Of a stretch of 17,360 nt of DNA, positions 1 through 6,267 are shown piece after piece. This DNA is from a bacterium (lineage in GTDB: Bacteria; SM23-81; DAOVCL01): the NCBI GenBank assembly GCA_029932675.1, contig JAOZPP010000074.1, forward strand, positions 1-17,360. The letters run 5' to 3'. Made by a program: the position numbers and the translations under genes. The notes below the pieces were generated by a model, which saw only the letters and a program-made list of their open reading frames with translations, was not told where the DNA came from and made no database searches. Position 1 is the first letter of the stretch, and each line of letters begins with the position of its first letter.

Positions 1-142
1 GCTACACTATAGACACTTAGCAAAATATCGAATCCCCAAATGCCGATTTCAGGTTTAACTCACGCAGGAAGAAGACACCCAACCCTCCGATTCCGGTGGC
101 CAACCCAGCCAGGGTGCTGGCTAAGATGCCGTTTAATATCAT
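1..142 (-). CDS. ZIP-type metal transporter, N-terminal fragment, interrupted and running off the window
   Basis: The start is ATG at 142, preceded by GGAG with good spacing. The first 35 residues contain a glycine-rich helix (LAGLATGIGGLGVFFLREL) that resembles the first membrane helix of ZIP/GufA-type divalent metal transporters. As written, the frame stops after 41 codons at 17-19. One extra base in the C4 run at 34-37 would keep an open frame to the window edge (…SAFGGFDILLSVYSV), so the stop may be an assembly indel. The family assignment rests only on this short N-terminus and is tentative; other small-helix transporters are possible. If correct, it would import or export Zn, Fe or Mn across the inner membrane, which fits the other metal-handling genes here. 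Two hairpins lie directly upstream. Confidence 0.45.
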
Positions 143-157
143 CTGTTCTCCATTTTT

Positions 158-181
158 CCGTCAGAATCGGGGTTCTGACGG
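158..181 (-). promoter_or_regulatory. Perfect 9-bp inverted repeat just upstream of the ZIP-like gene
   Basis: CCGTCAGAA (158-166) and TTCTGACGG (173-181) pair perfectly around a 6-base loop. On the coding (minus) strand the hairpin is followed by a run of A, not T, so it does not look like an intrinsic terminator. It ends about 15 bases before the ATG, next to the ribosome binding site, so it could be an operator or an mRNA hairpin affecting translation. Its function is inferred from position only. Confidence 0.5.
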
Positions 182-197
182 CTCGGGAGTTTTCTTC

Positions 198-248
198 TAC
201 CCAGCTTTAGCTAGGGTAACCCCTGTGGAATGCTGTGATCCTGTCACA
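198..248 (-). promoter_or_regulatory. Second leader hairpin and a TGTGA-N5-TCACA dyad
   Basis: TACCCAGCT (198-206) pairs with AGCTAGGGTA (209-218) with one bulged base. Further upstream TGTGA (234-238) and TCACA (244-248) form a perfect dyad with a 5-base spacer. The dyad halves are those of CRP/FNR-family sites, but the usual spacer is 6, so I do not assign it. The 143-313 stretch holds no convincing gene and separates the propeller gene from the ZIP-like gene. Confidence 0.3.
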
Positions 249-313
249 CCTTCGGCTCCTTCTTTACCATCTCCACAATCTATACGAGCAACGATCTACG
301 ACCCACGGGTTTT

Positions 314-2170
314 CTACCTCAGAAGGACCGTTTTCCTGGTGGCCACAAACTCACCGATCCTTAACCTATAAAAGTAGATGCCGCTGGCCACTTCCTCCCC
401 CCTGGAGTTTCTCCCATCCCATCGGACCCTGTGGGAACCAGGTAAGAGGGCGGCATTGACCAGGTCCCTTACCTGCTTTCCCAAAAGGTCGTAGATCCTT
501 AGGCTAACCATAACGGCCCTTTGACCTTCCCCCTCAATGGAAAAGGGGATGGAGGTTTGGGCGTTGAATGGATTGGGATAAGATTGGCCCAGGGAGAAGC
601 GGTATGGCCTTCCCTCTTGTCCTATAGGGGAGAGGCCGACGGGCTCGGCCACAGCCCTGGTATTTGTGGATGCCGTATCGTTATACCAGTTGGCGTCATT
701 ACCCAGGATTGTGGTCACCATCACCCTGTAGACCACTCCGGTATCGGGAGAAACCTCCCAGGGAGAAAAATAACGGCGGCTCGTCGTCCCTCCGATCAGG
801 TCGAAGACGAATATGGTGTCGCCATATAGGTAGTGGCCGGCAGTGTCGATTAAGCAGGAGACCTCAAAGCTTTGAGCAGCGGCGCGGTAGTTGCCCACGA
901 GGGCAGAAGGGGTATAGGTGGAACCGGCTTTCACCTCTGCGGGAAGATCAACTGTAACTGCCCCTACATCCGGTCCTCCGCCACCCAAGGCGATGAGCTG
1001 GTTGGAAAAGGTGCCGATGTAGAGTATCCCCTGCCCATCAATGGTGGGTGAAGATTCTATCTCCCCACCGGCCGGGAACTCCCACCGTATGCTTCCATCT
1101 GGGTTCAGGGCATAGATTATGGAGTCCCGGGAACCAAAGTAGATGGTGCCGCAGCCATCAACAGTTGGGGAACCATCCACCCAGCCTCTGGTGCGAAATT
1201 TCCACTTGAGGACCCCGTAGTTCCCGCTATCCTCAATGGCATAAAGGCAAGAATCATAGGAGCCCACATAGATGGTTCCATCAGGCCCAATGGCTGGAGA
1301 GGATTCGGCGCCATCGCCCATTCCAAACTTCCACTTTAGGCTCCCATCTGGATTGATGGCAAAGAAGACGGTATCCACCGGCACCGGGGTCTGGCCCGCG
1401 GCCCCATAGGGGTCAGTGCCCACATAGATGGTTCCGTCAGGTCCAATGGCCGGGGAGGAATCCACCAGATGGCCATCGTAAAATGAGCCAGTGGCAGACT
1501 TCCACCTTACCTTTCCATAGGTGACCGAATCCTCCATCGCATAGAGGTGCTCATCCTTGGAGCCGATGTAGACCTCCCCACTGGGGCCGATGGCCGGTGA
1601 GGAGAAGACGCACCAGCCCGTAGGGTAGCTCCACTTTATCAGGCCATCGGGATCTACCGCATAGATGTTAAAGTTTAGGCTGCCCAAGTAGATTGTTCCA
1701 TCCGGCCCCAGGGCTGGGGAGGAGTAGAGCCAGTATCCCAGATCGGTCTTCCAGCGCAACTTCCCGTAGGTGAGGGAATCCTCCACCGCATAGAGGAAGT
1801 GGTCCAGGGAGCTGAAGTAGATTGTTCCATCCGGCCCAATCGCCGGCGAGGAGAATATCCCCCCTCCGGTCTTGAATTTCCACTTCAAGCTCCCATCAGG
1901 GTTAAGGGCATAGAGGGTGGAATCGCCTCCCCCTCCATAATATCCCCCCGCACCCACATAGATGGTCCCATCCTCCCCTAAGGATGGTGAGGAAGTGACG
2001 GCATCATTAGCGGTGAATGTCCAGCGTAGCTGCGGTGTGGCCGGACCAGTGTAGGGGGTGTGGCCTGTGTGGTGGAGGTCATGGCGGAACATCGGCCAGG
2101 GACTGACCCCGGCCTGCAGAGATGCTGTCCCTGCCAAGAGAGCTAAAAGAAAAAAATTGCTGAATTTCAT
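314..2170 (-). CDS. Secreted PQQ-type beta-propeller protein with C-terminal FlgD-like sorting domain
   Basis: This 618-residue protein begins with a Sec signal peptide (residues 1-20, ending near SLQA). About eight propeller repeats follow to roughly residue 400, each built on SSPAIGPDGTIYVGS followed by LYAI…DG..KWKF. A beta-sandwich region spans about 405-500. The last 90 residues form a FlgD-Ig/Por-type sorting domain (YPNPFN, then IYDLLGKQVRDL, then ASGIYFYRL). Such domains send proteins through type IX-like secretion or anchor them at the surface in FCB-related and candidate phyla. No catalytic residues are evident, so a structural, binding or PQQ-enzyme-like role cannot be separated. 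The start follows AGAGGAGAAAGG. The repeats are visible at DNA level as imperfect direct repeats of variable spacing. The gene lies 90 bases downstream of sfsA. Confidence 0.85.
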   Translation of the reverse strand: MKFSNFFLLALLAGTASLQAGVSPWPMFRHDLHHTGHTPYTGPATPQLRWTFTANDAVTSSPSLGEDGTIYVGAGGYYGGGGDSTLYALNPDGSLKWKFKTGGGIFSSPAIGPDGTIYFSSLDHFLYAVEDSLTYGKLRWKTDLGYWLYSSPALGPDGTIYLGSLNFNIYAVDPDGLIKWSYPTGWCVFSSPAIGPSGEVYIGSKDEHLYAMEDSVTYGKVRWKSATGSFYDGHLVDSSPAIGPDGTIYVGTDPYGAAGQTPVPVDTVFFAINPDGSLKWKFGMGDGAESSPAIGPDGTIYVGSYDSCLYAIEDSGNYGVLKWKFRTRGWVDGSPTVDGCGTIYFGSRDSIIYALNPDGSIRWEFPAGGEIESSPTIDGQGILYIGTFSNQLIALGGGGPDVGAVTVDLPAEVKAGSTYTPSALVGNYRAAAQSFEVSCLIDTAGHYLYGDTIFVFDLIGGTTSRRYFSPWEVSPDTGVVYRVMVTTILGNDANWYNDTASTNTRAVAEPVGLSPIGQEGRPYRFSLGQSYPNPFNAQTSIPFSIEGEGQRAVMVSLRIYDLLGKQVRDLVNAALLPGSHRVRWDGRNSRGEEVASGIYFYRLRIGEFVATRKTVLLR

Positions 2171-2199
2171 TCCTTTCTCCTCTGATTAAAGGTTTAGGG

Positions 2200-2223
2200 A
2201 AAGCTCCTCCCTTAAGGAGCCTT
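2200..2223 (-). other. Hairpin between sfsA and the propeller gene
   Basis: In the minus-strand RNA AAGGCUCC and GGAGCUUU pair over 8 bp (one G-U) around an 8-base loop. Only a short U stretch is included, so it is at best a weak sfsA terminator. It may equally be a leader hairpin 30 bases before the propeller gene. Confidence 0.35.
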
Positions 2224-2260
2224 CAAAGATAGCCAAGGCCTGCTCAATGCTCGACAAGCC

Positions 2261-3061
2261 TTACCTTTTCGAGCTTAGCTTGCTACGCTCGCAGAGTTCA
2301 TTCTGACTGGGACTACTCCCTAAGATTGGCACCCTTCCCTGATAGTAGACCATCCCCCCTCTGTATTTTAGGAGAATGGGATAGACTTCAACTCCCAACC
2401 TTAAGGCTTGATAGAAGAGGGAATGAAATTGGGGATCAGTCTTTTCGTTGGGAGCAAACAGGTCGACACCTTCTCTAAATATGAGGATTAACAAGGAGGA
2501 GCGTAGGCCGGTTTTCCTGAGGGAGATAAGCGTCCTCAGGTGCTTACCCCCTCGCTTTGTGGGGGCATCTGGAAATAGAGCTACCCTACCCACGGCGAGG
2601 GTACAGCCCTTTACCTCTACCCAAATCTCCTTTCCTTCCCTATCTATCAGTAAAAAATCTAACCTGCTGTGGCCATAGGTGGCCTCAGGATTTACCTCCA
2701 CTACTTGACCAAAAGGGGTTAAGTCCTTACTTCTTATTATCGCCTCAGCAATCGCCCGGTGATAGTTGGAGTGCACCAAAACCCAATGAGAATTGCATCT
2801 TCCTGCGACAAGGTCCCATTTCGTGGCCCTGTGATTGCCCCTGGCTCTCTTCAGAAGCACCTTGTTGCCCGGATAGAGGAGTTCGGTAAGCCTACCTGGA
2901 TCGTGGATGTGAACTTTTACCCTACTGGATGTTGTGGGATTGGTAATATCCACTATCCCCAGGAACCTGTTAGGCCTGAGCCTAAATATTCCTACGGCGT
3001 CCCAGGGGAGGTGCAACAAAGGTCTTGCTAATCCGCCTCTTCTCATATAGACAGCCTTCAT
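2261..3061 (-). CDS. sfsA: SfsA family DNA/RNA nuclease
   Basis: The 266-residue product matches the SfsA family. It has the N-terminal OB-like part with HDPGRLTELLYPGNKV (residues 53-68) and the PD-(D/E)xK core with SRLDFLL (Asp135) and IWVEVKGCTL (Glu149, Lys151). These are followed by the family hallmark FPDAPTKRGGKHLRTL. SfsA proteins are nucleic-acid binding/nuclease proteins first named for sugar fermentation stimulation in E. coli. The protein is about 25 residues longer than typical. The extra length is at both ends: a poorly conserved N-terminus, with Met1 and Met6 both lacking a good SD, and a C-terminal tail CERSKLSSKR encoded by a GAGCGTAGCAAGCT-type sequence. The start is therefore uncertain. 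No functional link to the neighbours is evident. Confidence 0.9.
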   Translation of the reverse strand: MKAVYMRRGGLARPLLHLPWDAVGIFRLRPNRFLGIVDITNPTTSSRVKVHIHDPGRLTELLYPGNKVLLKRARGNHRATKWDLVAGRCNSHWVLVHSNYHRAIAEAIIRSKDLTPFGQVVEVNPEATYGHSRLDFLLIDREGKEIWVEVKGCTLAVGRVALFPDAPTKRGGKHLRTLISLRKTGLRSSLLILIFREGVDLFAPNEKTDPQFHSLFYQALRLGVEVYPILLKYRGGMVYYQGRVPILGSSPSQNELCERSKLSSKR

Positions 3062-3356
3062 CCCTCAGAAGTGGAGACAAGGTAAATTACCAGATACACA
3101 TAATTTTATCCACATATCCTGCCCGAAATCATTCCACCACACTTCAGTGATGGGGGTTCAGGGGCTTGCAGCTCAAACTGAGCGGGGATCAAGCAGTGCA
3201 ATACCAAGAGAGCTCTTCACCACAAGGCTGTTATCCCCCAGATCGGGAGAGCCTTACGAGAGATTTGGAAATGCTCGATATATAGACCCTACTGAGAAGG
3301 TTTTTCTAAGGTCAGGTTAAGCCCACCGTTCCCTAACCCTTGACTAGAAGAAGATA
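3062..3356. other. Intergenic stretch without recognised feature
   Basis: These 295 bases separate the DUF2769 gene from sfsA. I looked for tRNA-like cloverleaf and T-loop signals, ORFs with ribosome binding sites, and U-tailed hairpins. I found only weak dyads (GCTCA-AAC-TGAGC near 3171-3183). The sfsA promoter probably lies in the AT-rich part at about 3080-3120, but I cannot define -35/-10 boxes. Confidence 0.4.
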
Positions 3357-3605
3357 TCAACCTGTGGCCAGGTCAAGCTCCAGCTCGGACCCCTGGATAC
3401 AGTAATAACCCCTTTTTAGTCCCAACATCTTATAGATAGGGCAGGTGGGGCAGTCGCAGCCCTTCCTCTCGGTGATCCTCTCACTTTTCCCTACCAGGGG
3501 ATGACAGAACCCCACCTCAGTCTCTCCGGCCACATAGGAGGGGCAGGTGGGGCAGATGCATTTCTCCTTGACCATAGGGAGCTTCTTCTCCAGGTCCTCC
3601 ATCAT
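3357..3605 (-). CDS. DUF2769-type cysteine-rich protein (probably the C-terminal part of a split Tat lipoprotein)
   Basis: The 82-residue frame carries eight cysteines in two similar blocks. The first is CICPTC (Cys16, 18, 21) plus Cys34, and the second is CDCPTC (Cys50, 52, 55) plus Cys69. This matches the DUF2769 pattern, and the two four-Cys sets suggest two metal or Fe-S sites, though that function is inferred. ATG codons at 3605 and 3602 lack a proper SD. The frame is open upstream of them, and its upstream translation (YVRADVAAMMEDLEKK) reads as a natural continuation of the neighbouring Tat-lipoprotein ORF if one base is added at 3630-3633. I therefore think this is the exported, metal-binding half of one roughly 140-residue lipoprotein, not a cytoplasmic protein. 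It is last in a redox module with a cytochrome b-like protein and a rubredoxin-cupin. Confidence 0.7.
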   Translation of the reverse strand: MMEDLEKKLPMVKEKCICPTCPSYVAGETEVGFCHPLVGKSERITERKGCDCPTCPIYKMLGLKRGYYCIQGSELELDLATG

Positions 3606-3610
3606 CGCTG

Positions 3611-3790
3611 CTACATCGGCTCGGACATACCCCTCTTCTCCATCAGGTCCTTCTTCAGTTTATCTAACTGAGAAACCCCAGTGGCGGCTCCCCTCTCTTC
3701 CCTCTTGCCACAGCTCAGCAGACCTGTCCCCGCCAGTGCTGCTCCTCCGATGAACACGCCGGACTTCCAGATGAATTCTCGCCTTTCCAT
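3611..3790 (-). CDS. Tat-type lipoprotein signal and linker (N-terminal part of the split DUF2769 gene)
   Basis: Begins ATG at 3790, with an AGGAGG-like site (AAAGGAGGCAT) just upstream. The 59-residue frame starts MERREFIWKSG, a twin-arginine motif, followed by a hydrophobic Gly/Ala stretch and the lipobox LLSC with Cys27. This predicts Tat export and lipid anchoring. A charged helical linker (QLDKLKKDLMEKRG) follows, and the frame ends abruptly at 3611, five bases before the DUF2769 ATG. Adding one base to the C4 run at 3630-3633 joins the two frames into one protein: Tat signal, lipid anchor, helical linker, two Cys clusters. A genuine two-gene arrangement is possible, but a 59-residue lipoprotein with no domain is less plausible than an indel. 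Confidence 0.7.
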   Translation of the reverse strand: MERREFIWKSGVFIGGAALAGTGLLSCGKREERGAATGVSQLDKLKKDLMEKRGMSEPM

Positions 3791-3832
3791 ATGCCTCCTT
3801 TCTTGGCTCCCAACGGAGCCATAGATGGCCCT

Positions 3833-4159
3833 TTAGAGGTATACGAAGATAGAAACAAGCAGAAAGATGATCACTGGAACCAGGTTAGCCAGGACAAAGG
3901 CCCTTCCCTGCTTGGCGATCCCCCGCACCAAGAAAATCTTGAAGATCCCATACGAAGCGTGAAAGAGGAAGAGAAAAGTCAGGCTTAGGTCAAGGAAGAG
4001 AGGGGTGTGCCACCTTATGGCCTGAGCGGCAGGCAAAAGCCCAAATTTTCCCCGTGACTCAAAGCCGGTGAATAGCTTTGTGCCCACTAAGAGGATCAAA
4101 AGCAGTCCACTGTATTTGTGCCAGGTCCGCACAAAGGCTGCTTGAGCTTGTGGTCTCAT
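3833..4159 (-). CDS. Small three-helix membrane protein, cytochrome b/SdhC-like
   Basis: The 108-residue product has three predicted membrane helices at about residues 15-32, 52-76 and 88-108. His14 (WHKYSGLLLIL) and His67 (LFHASYGIF) sit in or at the ends of helices 1 and 2, and a third His51 sits at the start of helix 2. The spacing and the HKYSGLLL motif resemble the heme-b anchor subunits of succinate dehydrogenase/fumarate reductase and related small cytochromes, so heme binding is likely but inferred. The start follows a strong GAGGAGGAGGAG. No SdhA/B partners are present. Instead the gene lies between the rubredoxin-cupin gene and the Tat-lipoprotein/DUF2769 gene, suggesting electron transfer across the membrane between these partners. 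Confidence 0.6.
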   Translation of the reverse strand: MRPQAQAAFVRTWHKYSGLLLILLVGTKLFTGFESRGKFGLLPAAQAIRWHTPLFLDLSLTFLFLFHASYGIFKIFLVRGIAKQGRAFVLANLVPVIIFLLVSIFVYL

Positions 4160-4241
4160 CTCCTCCTCCTCAAGATAGAATGTTGCCCCTTTACCTCTTG
4201 CCCCTATTCCCCTTTAGATCTCTTAGCGAAGCTTCCTCTCC

Positions 4242-4703
4242 TCATTTCTCTAACATCACCGTATCTATCGGTTTGGGCCCTTTCACCGAGAGAAAGGCGG
4301 CCGGTTCATCCCCGATATTCTCAAATGTATGGGGGATATCCATCTTTCCCTGGATCAGGTCCCCAGCCACGGCCACCAGTTCCTTATCGCCCACCTTAAA
4401 CCTGATCCTGCCCTTAACGATGAAGAAGAGCTCATCTGTTGTGGGATGCTTATGGAGGGGAACCCTCCTGCCTACGGGTAGGTTATAGATATAAGGTTGC
4501 ACCCCAGAGTAATCACCGAAGAAAGGGTTGACATCTACCTCATCTCCATAGGAGAGTTTCTGCCCATAGTGCATATGGATTAGCTCCTCTTCACCAGTGA
4601 TCTCCACGAATTTCTCCCGCGGTGCCCCACAATTGGGGCATTTCTCCGGCGGTTGGTCGCCGGTGTGCACATAGCCACAGACCGTGCAGCGCCACCTTTT
4701 CAT
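4242..4703 (-). CDS. Rubredoxin-like domain fused to a cupin domain
   Basis: The 153-residue protein starts with a short rubrerythrin-type rubredoxin knuckle, CTVCG (Cys6, Cys9) and CPNCG (Cys22, Cys25), that should bind one iron. A cupin-2 barrel follows (about residues 70-145). It has the metal-ligand pattern His84, His86, Glu91 in HKHPTTDELFFIVKG, and His125 in IPHTF. A mononuclear metal next to an FeS4 site suggests an oxidoreductase or a reactive-oxygen sensor/scavenger, but no substrate can be named. The start ATG follows GGGGGAGGTAAG. It is first in a putative three-gene unit with the cytochrome b-like and DUF2769 genes (gaps 82 and 42 bases). A dyad lies upstream in the 233-base intergenic region. 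Confidence 0.85.
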   Translation of the reverse strand: MKRWRCTVCGYVHTGDQPPEKCPNCGAPREKFVEITGEEELIHMHYGQKLSYGDEVDVNPFFGDYSGVQPYIYNLPVGRRVPLHKHPTTDELFFIVKGRIRFKVGDKELVAVAGDLIQGKMDIPHTFENIGDEPAAFLSVKGPKPIDTVMLEK

Positions 4704-4771
4704 CTTACCTCCCCCCTTGGTTTAGCAGTCATTAGTAAAGGGCAGTGAAGTCGCACAACTTAAAGGCTATT

Positions 4772-4798
4772 GTGTATCGTTACCCCTAAACAATACAC
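4772..4798 (-). promoter_or_regulatory. Inverted repeat upstream of the rubredoxin-cupin gene
   Basis: GTGTATCG (4772-4779) and CAATACAC (4791-4798) form a dyad with one mismatch and an 11-base spacer, about 70-95 bases upstream of the start codon. The AT-rich setting and distance fit an operator in the promoter region. I recognise no specific regulator. A second short palindrome (GGCCT-GA-AGGCC, 4818-4829) lies between it and the end of the ferritin-like gene. Confidence 0.3.
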
Positions 4799-4936
4799 TT
4801 CCCCCAGCTCTTCTATGGGCCTGAAGGCCTTGAACCCACGCTAAATGTGGTAGAAATTGGACGTTCAAGCCGACTTGGGAAACCTTGCTCAGAAAGCGAG
4901 ATCTGGCGAAGTTGTAATCCAGGGACTAAATCCTTC

Positions 4937-5437
4937 CTATCCCCTCCTTTTGATCAGGTCCTCTATGTCCTCCAACAGGGCTTGAAAGTCCTCCTCGTGT
5001 TCCACCTCATCCTGGAGGATCTGGAGCACCATATTGTAGGTGACAGGGTCCTTGTCCTTGGTTGTCTCCAACATCCGAGAATAGACCTCTATGGCGCACC
5101 TCTCCCCCTCTACTCCCTGCTCTAATATCGCCTGCACATAGGGGTTCTCAGGGTTCAGATATGCGCAGTTGGCGGTCTGCTCCCAGCTTCGGGGATCGGT
5201 GAGCGGGGTTCCCCCTAACTGGGTCACCCGATTGGCGATCATATCGGCATGGCGCAGTTCATCGGCGGCGTGTTGGATGAGTTCAGCGATAACCGCCTCC
5301 TTCATCGGTCCCCTTACCACTTTAGCACCAACCCAATACTGATAATAGGCAAGCCACTCATCGGCCAAGGCCTTGTTTAGCAACCCAATAAGCTTGCCCA
5401 CATCCATCTGCACTATTCCCCTGCCTTTTGTTCCCAT
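4937..5437 (-). CDS. Dps-like ferritin (DPSL) with a cysteine pair
   Basis: I place the start at ATG 5437, because AAAGGAGGAGAG lies immediately upstream; a longer in-frame extension to 5497 would overlap the preceding gene. The 166-residue four-helix protein carries a di-iron ligand set: Glu27, ExxH in DELRHAD (Glu60, His63), Glu112, and ExxH in DEVEHEE (Glu144, His147). Cys91 and Cys114 match, as I recall it, the conserved cysteine pair of thermophile/anaerobe DPSL proteins ('thioferritins'). These oxidise iron with peroxide and store it in a 12-subunit cage. The likely role is peroxide protection and iron storage in the cytoplasm. The gene is 35 bases after the small winged-helix gene, so the two are probably co-transcribed. 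Confidence 0.85.
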   Translation of the reverse strand: MGTKGRGIVQMDVGKLIGLLNKALADEWLAYYQYWVGAKVVRGPMKEAVIAELIQHAADELRHADMIANRVTQLGGTPLTDPRSWEQTANCAYLNPENPYVQAILEQGVEGERCAIEVYSRMLETTKDKDPVTYNMVLQILQDEVEHEEDFQALLEDIEDLIKRRG

Positions 5438-5472
5438 CTCTCCTCCTTTCTTATCCTCGATTCCTTCCGAAC

Positions 5473-5655
5473 CTACTTGGTTGGGGCATAAAAACACCTC
5501 TTTGGTGAAGAGACCAACCCCTTCTTCTTCAGCCCACTGATCAGCTTGGAGACCTCCTTGCTCTCCAGCCCGGTCAACTTGGCCACGTCTCCTGGCCTCA
5601 TTGGTTTACCGGCTTTCTTCATCGCCTCCAGTACCATCTGTTCTTTAGCTTCCAC
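5473..5655 (-). CDS. Mini winged-helix DNA-binding protein
   Basis: The 60-residue product consists of a single winged-helix domain. It has helix EQMVLEAMKKAG, then a helix-turn-helix (RPGDVAKLTGLESKEVSKLISGLKKKG, about residues 20-46), then a wing ending in RCFYAPTK. The start is GTG at 5655, with GGAGGTGAAAAAAAG before it; no ATG fits. Family-level resemblance is to MarR/ArsR-type domains of about this size found in archaea and anaerobes, and Cys54 is the only cysteine. As it directly precedes the Dps-like ferritin gene, it is a plausible autoregulator of this peroxide/iron operon. That is inference from position. Confidence 0.75.
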   Translation of the reverse strand: MEAKEQMVLEAMKKAGKPMRPGDVAKLTGLESKEVSKLISGLKKKGLVSSPKRCFYAPTK

Positions 5656-5708
5656 CTTTTTTTCACCTCCTTTCAGTAGATTATTCCCCCATTTCTTAGG
5701 CTCCCCTC

Positions 5709-5836
5709 TTACTCAGGCCCAACAAGCGCCTCGATATACTGGAGCCTCTCGTATAGCTCGGGTTGATCACTCTGCATCTGGCTGAGCCTTCCCCATCCAA
5801 TTGTTCCAAGGCGAAATCGAAGAGATTGCCCTTCAT
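5709..5836 (-). CDS. Possible 42-residue small protein interrupted by a one-base shift
   Basis: ATG at 5836 is preceded by GGAGG at normal spacing, within 25 bases of the end of the SHOCT gene. The ATG frame begins MKGNLFDFALEQLDG and then becomes Arg/Ser-rich and implausible, ending at 5696. The neighbouring frame reads QSDQPELYERLQYIEALVGP and ends at 5709. Adding one base to the C4 run at 5791-5794 joins them into a coherent, acidic, helical 42-residue protein. No family is recognised. It is listed because of the good SD, the tight spacing and the same type of break seen in two other genes here, but it could be non-coding. Confidence 0.35.
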
Positions 5837-5857
5837 CCTTAACCTCCATGCAAAGGA

Positions 5858-6160
5858 TCAGCTTAAGTCCTCCCTCATCCTCTGGAACTCCTCCTTGCTG
5901 ATCTCTCCCTTGGCATAGCGCCTCCTCAGGATATCCAGTGGGGTCTCCTTCCTGGCCTCCCCTGAAGCTCCCGGTGCTCCCCGCCGCAGAAGGAGATAGA
6001 TCACTACACCAACCAAAATGAGGAACATGAGCCACATAAAACCACCTCCATATCCAAAGTGCATCATCGGCCCCCAACCTCTCAGCAACCAGCATCCATC
6101 GGCAAAGGAAGTCAAAGGCCAGAACAAGACTATGATCAGAGATAGGAAAAGCTTCTTCAT
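5858..6160 (-). CDS. SHOCT-domain small membrane protein
   Basis: The 100-residue product has an N-terminal signal/anchor (MKKLFLSLIIVLFWPLTSFA) and a short Met/His/Gly-rich loop (GWGPMMHFGYGGG). A second membrane helix (about residues 42-58) is followed by a C-terminal SHOCT motif (DILRRRYAKGEISKEEFQRM). SHOCT domains are short oligomerisation or protein-contact motifs at the ends of membrane proteins. Similar proteins are common beside heavy-metal ATPases. It lies 107 bases downstream of the CopB-type ATPase gene in the same direction, and the Met/His loop could contact copper, so an accessory role in copper export is likely but unproven. GGGGGGAAAACG precedes the ATG. Confidence 0.8.
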   Translation of the reverse strand: MKKLFLSLIIVLFWPLTSFADGCWLLRGWGPMMHFGYGGGFMWLMFLILVGVVIYLLLRRGAPGASGEARKETPLDILRRRYAKGEISKEEFQRMREDLS

Positions 6161-6267
6161 CGTTTTCCCCCCATCTTTACCCTAATAACATTTTGCGGGA
6201 GAGCATCAGCCCCGATTTTTTAGGCGCAAGATGACCTATTGGAATCGATGCTTAGTTTCCCCTTGAT

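Noticed and set aside
234-248. CRP/FNR binding site
   Set aside because: The half-sites fit, but the 5-base spacer differs from the normal 6 and no CRP/FNR gene is seen, so it is reported only as a dyad.
1000-2030. Regularly spaced DNA repeats resembling an array
   Set aside because: They are degenerate, vary in spacing, and coincide with the SSPAIGPDGTIY protein repeats of the beta-propeller gene, so they are coding repeats and not a CRISPR or satellite.
3062-3356. Possible tRNA or small RNA
   Set aside because: No cloverleaf, no paired acceptor ends, and no T-loop consensus with correct spacing on either strand.
5709-6095. Long 128-codon minus-strand ORF over the SHOCT gene
   Set aside because: Its first two thirds are an out-of-frame shadow of the SHOCT protein with implausible composition; only its last part (5709-5790) may be coding, as listed.
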